DNA of 64,000 nucleotides from Maylandia zebra (Eukaryota > Chordata > Actinopteri > Cichliformes > Cichlidae). Every line of letters starts with the position of its first letter. The stretch's first letter is position 1. The notes beneath the pieces were generated by a model, which saw only the letters and a list, made by a program, of their open reading frames with translations, was not told the DNA's origin and ran no database searches. The position numbers were made by a program, and so were the translations under genes. The stretch lies in the NCBI RefSeq assembly GCF_041146795.1, contig NC_135185.1, positions 28,455,529 to 28,519,528 on the forward strand, in the 5' to 3' direction. Shown in pieces: positions 44,101-64,000 of this stretch.

Positions 44101-47100
44101 GTCTTTTCCTCCACGCCGATTGTGGTTCATTATCTGTCGTCTTTTTAGGTCTAGTTAAGCCATAGAAACATGACAGACTGGTCTGTTTATTGTATCACAG
44201 CAGAGACCATAACAGTATCTGATTCAGGATGACAAAAACATCCTATTTGTTATTAATGTGCTGAGTCATTATACATTTAATTTGATCTACATCGATACCC
44301 CAGGCTGTGTAACATTATAGCCTGATGCGAACGATACACAGCATCAAGATCGCATCAAATTAAGTCACCGCAGTCAGCACAACAAAGGATGAAAGTGAGC
44401 TGATTTATCTTCTCCTTTTAAATGCCTGTGCATCATCATTTTGAAGCTGTAGGCATTTTTGTGTAGTCATTCTCATTGCCATACAAAATACTGATTCACT
44501 GCCACCAAACTCATCAGGGTTGATCAAACTATGATGTAGGCTTGTCCAGGGGTGAGTCATGGATACATGATGTAATCAAAATAATAAAAAATGACAGGTA
44601 TACAAAACAGCTTATGGGTTTTCTATTGCACACTGTTGGCCAAAATATATTTTCTCCACTGCGGATGCTTTTCTATCTGCTGCCACCTGGAGAATTTAAC
44701 TTTATAAAGTCACAGAGTTTTTAAAATTAAGAACACTAGTGGCAGCTCTAAAACCAACTGTCAAGACTGTATTAGCTTTTCAAATATTATAATAATCTTT
44801 TTTTAATCTTACACTGGGCCTCAGTGCAGCCCCTTAGCTCACCTTTCAAGCCAACTTCCTTGTGATTGAATGCCCCTCACAGTTCGAAGGTTTGGACAGC
44901 AGATGTGTGGGGTTTGATATGACTCTGACATGACCACATCAGAAAGATCCCATCCCCTGTTTTTCTCATCATAAGAGTAGAAAAAAAATATCTAAAACTG
45001 AGAGTCAGCGCAATCTGAAGTCTGAGCTATTAGTTCAAACCTCACTCTTTGATATGTTGGTCTTGTTTGATATGAACACAGTGCATATATATATATATAT
45101 ACATATATGGGTGTGGGTGTGTCTGCTTTCAGATAGTTTTAACAGTCTTAAGTTGTCATTGAGCTGTGTTAATATAGCATTAATATATTAACCAATATTA
45201 GAGAATAATAATGATCATGATGAGGTACCATCCCCAAGTCCAAATCACAGTGGCCGTGGTCCAAATCTTTCCCGACTCTCGGCTGTGAAAGATGGTTGCA
45301 ACAGAAGTCTTGTTGCATGTTTTTTCCATCTGGCTGATGGCTCATTTCAGGCCACCAGGATGTCTTCAGTGATTTAATGAGGTCAGGCTAAACTAGTTCC
45401 ACTACAGAAAAAGGGGGATGGGAAATCAAATTATTGGCACTGGTGTTAATCATTTTCTGTTTTGTTCTTTTTTGCTCAGTGTTTGTGTTCAATATCAGAG
45501 CAAATAATTATATCATCAGACTGGGCTGTCAGGCAGCATTTGTGCTTCCTGTGTACATTCAATCAGCTTCCCCCCGTCATCGCTGTACTTGGGATTTACA
45601 TCGTGCTATCATACCTAAGGGTTTCCTTTATATGAATATCAGACTAAGCTGTTAAACAGGCTTTTGGTGAATGGGCTGCACTTGTGGTTCTACAGACCAC
45701 TTAAAGTTTCTCATTCACCCATTCAAAAAAAAATGTGTAGGAGCCGAAGCTTTAGCGTCTTAAGAGACACAATGTCTTTTGATCAATATGAATTCAAACA
45801 CTAATTTTGCTCGTGATGTGGTTGTTAACTGTCGACTTATAATGTATAAGCCTTTTAAACACTCACTTCTCTTCATTATACACTGACACAGCCTTGTCCA
45901 CCCATAAGCCTTCTATTTAACCTGCTATTGTCCTTTTGTGCTCCACAATAAAGGGAGTGGCTGTTCATATGTCGGGTGCAAAGACACATTATGTGCCGAT
46001 GTCTCCCCAGATTCGGAGAAAATGAATCTCTCTCTGTTCCCAAAGGAACGTTCTTTCCCCTCCCTTCCTGTCTCTCCATCTCTCACTGAACGGTGGGGAG
46101 AAAATGGAGCATGGTAACTATGGTAACTGCATCAGGCAGGTGCTCAGCAGCGCCATGCCACCAAAGCGTTTTAATGGAGCAGTCTAGGAAGATTATTAGC
46201 TGTCGTAAGTCAAATCGTGCAGTTTTAAGTCTTTTGGTTCTTCCACTCTGATGTGCTGACTTTTAAATTAGTGGCTGGTTGACGTTCTTTGTCTCATCTC
46301 AGCTAGTCTGCGCTTAAAGTCTGAGCATAAAAGCACTCCAACAGAGAACGAGTGTGTGTTTGCATGTGTGTGTGTGTGTGTGTGTGCTGGATTGCAATGT
46401 GGTTCTTTGGCAACCGCACCCCATACACGTCCCTCTCCATCCCTCAGCCCCCATTCCTGCTCAGGCGAATGCTGATTTGCTGGTGTGGCTGTAGCCCCTC
46501 CCCTCCTGTGCAGGGGGGGGACTCCCCTTTCACCGCTCTCCTTTTGTCCGTGGATAAAGCAACTGCCTCTTTCCCTGTTCAGCCATGGGAGCCGCAGGTC
46601 AGTACTCGCTTCTGCTGCAGCTAAAGCTTTTCAGTCTGCGTGCCATCTGTGCGGCGCATCACAGACCTCAGTCGCTGTTGCCTTGTCAACACCTGTCACC
46701 CGAGCAGAAATGTCTGTTGTTGATTTGTCTGCGCTACCTGTGCCTGCCCGTGTGTGTGTCTTTGTGTGTATTGAATGTGAGCATCTCCGTTCAAATCAGT
46801 AGCCACATGGAGAGCCGTGCCAGCAACAATGGATCGAATGGGGAGTGGTCCATGTGCAGCTGCTGTGACAATGAATGAGTCTTTGATTTCACAGTGGTGG
46901 TGTTGTTTGGGATAGGTCTTGAGCATTTTTGTAATGTATTTTAGTTACTAAGAAGACAAGACATGCTGTTTCACAGTGTGGGAACAGTGTGTGACGGAGC
47001 CGAGACTCACTCAGTGACAATCGTTGTTCTTTCACATCCAGGTTTAGCCTCCCTCTTTGGCATCTACAGATGCCTTTTAGTGGAGAGTAAAGATGGCCGT

Positions 47101-50100
47101 CATCACTATGCTGCTCACAGCTCCACAGCTAAAATTAGAGCGAGCAGGCAGGCAGGCGGACAGCACAGAGGAAGACACCCAAGAAACCCCAGCAGCGATC
47201 TTCTGTTCTTCGTGGGCACAATACCTTACATTAAACAGTTCTCCCTGCATGTCATCAAGGATTTAATGGCGTCCGTACTATAGTGGTTCTGTCTGGCTCG
47301 CAGTGGTAGCGGTGTGCTTGGAGTGGAGGGGCAGCCGGTTCAGCAGAGGTGAAAGGAGCAGCCGACAGTTCTCATGGAAACAAGCCCATGTTTCCAGCCG
47401 ACTGCCAGAGGAGGACCCGTCGGCTGCTGGAGCTGTAATGGTACACTGAGCTAATCCTCAGTTATCACTTTGCTTTGCTAGTGGCTTTAAATTACAGGGC
47501 CCACCACCCAAAGAAGAACAGAAGGAAACCAGTGCAGCAAGACACATGACAGCCTGGGGGTATGTGTATATCCAAAATATTTCTTCCTGTATGAGGGAGC
47601 GTGCTTCACAGGAATCATTATGTTTTGCTGCATTAATGAGATCCTGATGCATCGTCATCCTTCATCATGATCCAGAGCTGCTGCTCTGACCAGATCACAT
47701 TGAGCCATAATCTGTGAACTGCTGATAGTGCTTCTATTTCTGCTGCTGCGTTCAATGAGCTATAGGTCAATCATTAATTCTGCACTGTGAGCAGGCAGTG
47801 CAGGTGTACCTGGAGTGTAACGTGCCCGATGGTATGTATGTTTGTATACATATGAGACCCAACCAGATGCTCCTGATTTTAAGCACACGTCAGGTATAAC
47901 AATGAAGCCCTCCGGCCTGGAGTGTCGCAACACAGATTGAAGCACTTGTTCAACTAGTCAGAGTCAGTTATTACCTTTGGAAAGGTCGCTCTATATATAG
48001 AGGTAAAGAAACTTAACCGGCACACCGTCACTGGGACACCTTCATTCTGCCTAACCTAATGAAAAGCTGGGTTATGAAGCTGGGTTAAAACAAGATAACG
48101 TGACAGCTCTCTGAGGACCCTGGGTTGTGAACAGCTTCCAGTAATTTGACCCAAATGTGTGGTGTGTAGACCGCTGCAGCCTAATCCAGTTTGTGAAACG
48201 TACATCTGTGGATACCAATTGAACCTAAAGAATGCTGGTTATGGATCCTAACACAGTTTACCTTTGTTCTGTCCTTCCCTCCCCAGCGATTGATCTGCTC
48301 TACTGGAGGAATGTGAAGCAGTCAGGGGCCGTGTTTAGCAGCGTGCTTCTGCTCCTCTTCTCCCTGACCCAGTTCAGTGTGGTCAGTGTCGGAGCTTACT
48401 TAGCCCTGGCTGCCCTCTCGGCCACCATCAGCTTCAGGATCTACAAGTCTGTACTGCAGGCTGTGCAGAAGACAGATGAGGGACATCCTTTCAAGTGAGT
48501 GGAAACAGTTGAAGAAAATGACCAGTTTGCATTAAACAGTCAGTGACATTCACATAATGGATGGCTGTGGACATGTATCACTTTTTTCTGCTCTCGTATA
48601 TGTTACCAGGGCCTACCTGGAGATGGAAATCGCTCTGTCTCAGGACCAGATTAGTAAATATGCTGACAAAATCCTGCTCTACACCAACACCTGTATGAAG
48701 GAGCTCCGCAGGCTGTTCCTTGTACAAGATCTGGTTGACTCTTTGAAGGTTTGCATCACATTTAAAAGAAGATCACTGTTTGCTTTTTAGCCCTGCTGAG
48801 AAGTCTGCTAGCTCTAACTTTAACTACACTTTGTTTCAGTTTGCTGTTCTGATGTGGCTCCTGACCTACGTAGGCGCTCTCTTCAACGGCCTGACACTGC
48901 TCATCCTAGGTGAGCTCATCCTGACTTTCAGGCACTGCTGTTGACTCACTCACACTCCATCTGAAGCCTAATAATCATCCGAATACAGAGCCTTATATAT
49001 TGGGAACTAAACAGAAGTATGACATGTCAGTCACCATGAGAGAGCACCAAATGCATTTATTGGAGGCATGTACTGCTCTATTTCATGTATGTGTTTGCTT
49101 TTCCAGTTTACCTTAGATAAGGGAAGTGGTTGGGGTGTGCTTGGCCTCCTGTTGAAACAACTTTTTTCCTGTTTTTAACATATTTCCACTTCAGGTCAGA
49201 GTACTTTAACCATTATTTTTCTGTGCCTCTGCAGCTGTGGTCTCCATGTTCACCTTGCCTGTGGTCTATGAGAAACATCAGGTAGGAATGCACATCAACT
49301 CAAGTCAGCTAAGGTTTGGAAAAAACATTGCTCAACTTCTAAAAAGTCTTTTTTTTGTTTTTAGGCACAAATTGATCAGTACGTGGGACTAATACGGACC
49401 CAGGTCAACTCTGTGGTGGGCAAGTGAGTGGCTGCCATTCAGTTATTTTATTTGAGGAACTTTTTTGCCAAAGAAAGGGGGGGAAAAAGTTTACAACTTA
49501 CCAACTTTCATGTTTGTCTACTGCAAACAAATGAAGGAGAAGTACCTGCCATTTTCAGTGGTCACAGTCAGACTTCTCCAAAGTTGCTCAGTGTCCAGTA
49601 TATAAGTGAACTTCTACTGGGCATCTTTCATATATTTATGCAACTCAGTGGTTCTCAAACTGTGGCATGGGCAAATGAGGAAAAACAAATATAGGTTTGC
49701 TGATGCTATTGCACATTTTATTTAACTAAAATTATCAGATACTATTGTTAATGATAAAAATATCAAAACTGTGGGATGTGAAAATACTAATTCTAACTGC
49801 TTAGCAAATTTACCTATTCTCCAGCCACTTTTGAAGAAATGAAAAGCCACAGATGTTTGCATTATGCCCAGGGTGTTTCTTTAAATAAACTCATCAACAC
49901 CCCTCAAAAATCAAGGAGTTTTTAGGTTTGTAACTGCTTTTCATACCTAAATATGCACTTCCTGGACGCAGGTTGCTAATTTTAGTCAGACTCTACTTGC
50001 CGGGTCCATTGACTACCATAAAAAGAGAACACACAAAGTCATGCCCTCCTTAAATTAAAAAAAAATAAAATCCAGCGTAAACATCTTGCTGTTAACATAA

Positions 50101-50171
50101 AAATTAAATTCCTGTTTTCTCTGTCAAGGATCCAGGCAAAGATCCCTGGAGCCAAGAGGAAGGAGGAGTAG
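29130..50171 (+). CDS. rtn1: Reticulon 1, long (RTN1-A type) isoform
   Basis: Plus-strand coding exons: 29130-29352, 39359-40081, 40435-41109, 48287-48494, 48610-48748, 48840-48909, 49235-49281, 49365-49423, 50129-50171. Phases agree and total 2187 bp, 728 residues (human RTN1-A is 776). The acidic N-terminal half carries RTN1 landmarks: PVAMETAST at the end of exon 1, [37 protein letters not shown] and [15 protein letters not shown]. It also has two NPF tripeptides near 40594 and 40646. The C-terminal reticulon domain starts at AIDLLYWRN, with two long hydrophobic hairpins (48324-48440 and 48840-49275) that insert in and curve the ER membrane. The protein ends KRKEE, a KxKxx-type ER retrieval signal. 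Teleosts have rtn1a and rtn1b; I cannot say which this is. The 10-kb first intron and internal promoter match the RTN1 gene structure. Confidence 0.96.
30036..30064. repeat. (TAA)n microsatellite
   Basis: Trinucleotide run. Confidence 0.85.
30832..30851. repeat. (CA)n microsatellite
   Basis: Dinucleotide run in the first rtn1 intron. Confidence 0.85.
34005..34018 (+). repeat. Run of 14 G
   Basis: An uninterrupted guanine run within the Tc1 relic. Confidence 0.9.
34376..35432. mobile_element. Second copy of the hAT-like element, inverted relative to the one at 183-1229
   Basis: The left end TAGGGGTGGGCGATATAAAC resembles the ends of the first copy. The block at 35276-35345 is the reverse complement of 661-735 (shared GCTCCTC, CAGCCGTAATGC and GACAAT words). 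A minus-strand stretch near 34610-34690 encodes [20 protein letters not shown], a helix-turn-helix-like motif. The right end is degraded. Confidence 0.65.
37990..38205 (+). mobile_element. LINE-type 3' tail
   Basis: The sequence GAGCCTGGTTCTGCTGGAGG, then TTTGGCGCTATAAAAATAAA and a short ACTGAATTGAA tail, is a common 3' end of fish non-LTR elements. No coding part remains. Confidence 0.6.
40169..40195. repeat. (AC)n microsatellite
   Basis: Dinucleotide run in the intron between rtn1 exons 2 and 3. Confidence 0.85.
41110..43059 (+). other. rtn1: rtn1 intron upstream of the internal promoter
   Basis: No coding sequence or named repeat recognised. Confidence 0.5.
43060..43371 (+). promoter_or_regulatory. 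rtn1: Probable internal promoter and 5' UTR of the short rtn1 isoform
   Basis: This stretch lies directly upstream of the RTN1-C-type start codon. It contains a CCTTCC/CTCTC pyrimidine tract (about 43185-43235) and a GAGAGA purine tract (about 43320-43350). Such tracts are common in 5' UTRs and promoters of TATA-less vertebrate genes. The start site is inferred from the position of the first exon. Confidence 0.4.
43372..50171 (+). CDS. rtn1: Reticulon 1, short (RTN1-C type) isoform from an internal first exon
   Basis: The first exon, 43372-43432, encodes [20 protein letters not shown] and ends in phase 1 before a GTACTG donor. It joins the shared exons 48287-48494, 48610-48748, 48840-48909, 49235-49281, 49365-49423 and 50129-50171 in frame. 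The total is 627 bp, 208 residues, the same length as human RTN1-C, whose N-terminus is very similar. This form is almost only the reticulon homology domain, so it should be an ER-membrane hairpin protein without the acidic N-terminal region. Since this exon replaces exons 1 to 3, it needs its own promoter, probably in the pyrimidine-rich and purine-rich sequence at about 43060-43371. I saw no TATA box at a fitting distance. Confidence 0.93.
43433..48286 (+). other. rtn1: rtn1 intron between the short-form first exon and the reticulon domain
   Basis: About 4.9 kb with an (AT)n run at 45084-45108 and a (TG)n run at 46360-46386. Open frames here show no protein motif and are treated as chance. 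Confidence 0.5.
46360..46386. repeat. (TG)n microsatellite
   Basis: Dinucleotide run. Confidence 0.85.
49646..49800. mobile_element. hAT-type MITE fragment
   Basis: It begins CAGTGGTTCTCAAACTGTGG, a recurrent hAT terminal sequence of MER5/Charlie type. The far end is not seen. Confidence 0.45.
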
Positions 50172-50995
50172 ACCCACGTGTCTCGCCGAGAAGCTGACAG
50201 TCCAGTCCAGCTCGGAGTCAGGCCCACCGTTAAAGAGCCTGGTCGTCATCTGTGGGGCGTAGTGCTATGTCATCTTGGTGTTCTCTAAAAGCATCCACTG
50301 GAGAAGCCTTCACCTTGTCTATAGCAGTCTAATCACTAACACACACACAAACAGTCACACGTATGCACATAATCCTGTTTCTAGGTAGACAAGTACACAA
50401 CTCGAAGACAAAAAAAGAAACTGACTTTTTTTGTGTTGCTTATTATGAAGTGCATGAAGTCGAGCCTTGGGTAAATAATATTTGATATCTTTTGTGCAGT
50501 TTTTAAAAGTCACGCTACATTTTTTGCTTTGCAGTGCTTACCACAAACTGTACGGTTTGGCACAAAATGGCTAAACGCCCACAGACGTGCTCTGCTGCCA
50601 ATGTTGAATACCGCTTCATGTTTCTGAGTTAGCAGATGGGGCTTCTCTCAGTATATGTCAATATATATAAATATCCAAAATGATTTCCTTTTGGTGTTTC
50701 CAAGCACAAAATAATTTAACGATATGCGTCTTAGATGTGGTAATTGTAGGGTTTTTGCTTTTGTATAACCATAAGGAACAATACCCACGCTCATGTTTTA
50801 GGTACTATTGTACAACTTATGAAGACAAGGAGTATCTGGTGATATTTAGCTTGTTTGAATAACTGTCCAACTTTGTACTATGTTCAACTATACTCTGTAG
50901 TTCTTTAGACCCTGGACTCTTTAACTATTTGCACTCACAGTATGTATTTAATTACAAGAATAAGAAAAATAAATGTACCTTGGTGTAAAACTTCT
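50172..50995 (+). other. rtn1: rtn1 3' UTR
   Basis: From the TAG at 50169-50171 to just past the poly(A) signal there is no other coding evidence. The stretch is AT-rich and includes an ACACACAC patch near 50340. It is shared by both rtn1 isoforms. Confidence 0.7.
50968..50973 (+). terminator. rtn1: rtn1 polyadenylation signal AATAAA
   Basis: A canonical AATAAA lies 797 bp after the rtn1 stop codon and is followed within 10-15 bp by a TTGGTG GT-rich element, the usual layout of a vertebrate cleavage site. Cleavage would be expected near 50985-51000, about 520 bp before the convergent tdrd9 stop codon. Confidence 0.65.
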
Positions 50996-51164
50996 CCAAA
51001 GCCACTTTACTGATGAGTTGACGTTCATAAGATGAAGTCGTGTTTCTGTGTGACACAACAGCTAAGTTTAAGGTGCTAACACTTAGAATGAGAGACTTGG
51101 AATGACGAGCTATAAATATAGGCCAATACATTCTGGCACCACCACACCTCTAATAGTAGGAGAC

Positions 51165-51191
51165 AGGTGTGTGTCTGTGTGTGTGTGTGTG
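51165..51191. repeat. (GT)n microsatellite between rtn1 and tdrd9
   Basis: Dinucleotide run between the convergent gene ends. Confidence 0.85.
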
Positions 51192-51520
51192 CTGACAAAT
51201 TTAACTTCACTCTTGAGTCACAATCAGAAGACTGACAAGCTTCATCTGTTGCAGACAACTATTTTTAATGACCAACTGCAGAAACACAAGGCAAAGAGGC
51301 TGAATCTTATCAATGAACTTCAGCAGCCACCAAGTTAAACAGGAAGTGTCTAGGTAACCGTAAATGAAGAAAGGAAGGAGGATTTTCCTGTTAGGATGAA
51401 AGCTACAACAAAAATTGGACGTGAAACTTGGGTGGGGGAAAAAAAAAAACAACCTCCGAACAACAGTTAAAGTAAAATTGAAGTTAACCAAATCACAATG
51501 CAACACTTAAACAATCATTT

Positions 51521-63137
<11,617 letters not shown>

Positions 63138-64000
63138 CTAAGAAGAAAAGGCAGCAAATACATTTAATTTTTGCCAAAAACACAAAACAAACAGACAAAA
63201 AAAACAAAAACATTGTTATAATGTTGTGTTAAGTTTAATTCACTCTTAGAATTTGAATACCTCAACACTTTTATGGGAGGCTAAAAATTCTAAGTAGGTA
63301 CCCTGATCATTTCTATAATACCTAGATCTTTCTGGCCTCAGCAAACAACAACCAGGCTATAACAACAATAACAGCAGCTACTAAGAACTGTTATGTGAGG
63401 TCTTTGACATGAAAAACAGGGCACAGAATATATTGCAAAAACACAGGATAAATCTTGTTTTGAGTGACAACTTCACAGAGTCAGCTAGAAGTTAAACTGT
63501 AAAGAAGATGGTTCTACAGCAGGATAATGATCCAAAAAATAGACCTCAAAAGTCACCAGGTGAATAACTTTTTTACTAGAGACAATTGCTGTACGAACAC
63601 ACAAAGTGCTGGCAGGTTGATGGGGATGGTTCATAAAAAGCCCTCCCACATAGTGCGTGGGTTTTGTTTCTATGGCAACATCATCGAGACAACATATCAC
63701 CAATCTGACCAGTGTTGTATGATAGACTATCCTTGCCCCTTTCCTATTTATTCCCTATTTCTTATTCCTAGACTTTAATCCCTGTGACGCTGACATGGAT
63801 AGTCAGGTTGGAGAGACATGGTCAGAAGAAGCTGCTCCTCCATTTTTTGGCTACCCATTTAATGTGATTTGTTGCCTTAAAAACTGATAACAGCAATGGC
63901 ACCAGCACCTATTATTGTCTATATTTTATAGAGAATTAGCCTTGGAAAATCACTTGCCACAGGATCCAAAATCCTGAAACCAGGAAGGAAGATAGTTGTA
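63138..64000. other. tdrd9 intron at the right edge, with a possible Tc1 scrap
   Basis: No further tdrd9 exon was found. At 63509-63545 the plus strand reads GGTTCTACAGCAGGATAATG with a translation LQQDNDPKN, like the second catalytic motif of Tc1 transposases, but the rest is unrecognisable. Confidence 0.4.

Noticed and set aside
46352..46878. Overlapping open frames of 90-105 residues in an rtn1 intron
   Set aside because: They begin in a TG repeat and show no motif or splice context.

Overview
This is nuclear DNA from a ray-finned fish, most likely a percomorph teleost; the assignment to a cichlid-like lineage would be a guess. The evidence is split genes with short introns and GT-AG junctions, clear vertebrate proteins, and dense teleost repeats (Tc1/mariner, hAT, TTAA-type MITEs, tRNA-derived SINE, LINE tails, CA/TG/AT microsatellites). 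No prokaryotic, CRISPR or plasmid features are present.

Four protein genes were modelled by joining exons whose reading frames agree across splice sites. (1) 1903-2852, minus: the first two coding exons of pcnx4 (pecanex 4), which runs off the left edge. (2) 12680-28099, minus: lrrc9, apparently complete, 29 coding exons that sum to 1393 residues. (3) 29130-50171, plus: rtn1 (reticulon 1), with a long form (RTN1-A type, 728 residues) and a short form (RTN1-C type, 208 residues) that starts from an internal first exon at 43372. (4) 51521-63137, minus: the C-terminal 700 residues of tdrd9, the piRNA-pathway helicase/Tudor protein, whose 5' half lies beyond the right edge. lrrc9 and rtn1 are head to head about 1 kb apart; rtn1 and tdrd9 are tail to tail. 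The order pcnx4-lrrc9-rtn1 matches the human 14q23.1 arrangement, whereas tdrd9 lies elsewhere on human chromosome 14.

Between and inside these genes is mobile DNA. Left of lrrc9: a Tc1 gene split by a hAT-like element, a second Tc1 relic, a TTAA-flanked MITE and a third Tc1 relic. Inside lrrc9: a nearly intact Tc1/mariner element with DD37E spacing, a LINE 3' end, a diverged tandem duplication carrying a SINE, and more relics. Inside rtn1: a further hAT copy nested in a Tc1 relic, and a LINE tail. Inside tdrd9: several hAT relics (one with a BED zinc finger and a nested 123-bp MITE), a BCL2-family fragment, a TTAA-flanked MITE, and a 100-bp TG repeat directly against a splice acceptor.

The genes do not form one pathway: rtn1 shapes the ER, tdrd9 silences transposons in the germ line, pcnx4 is a multipass membrane protein, and lrrc9 is a poorly understood leucine-rich-repeat protein. 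No clearly new biological system was found. The best leads are the splice-site repeats, the in-frame stop-free lrrc9 intron, the hAT elements carrying a helix-turn-helix fragment, and the BCL2-like retrofragment.
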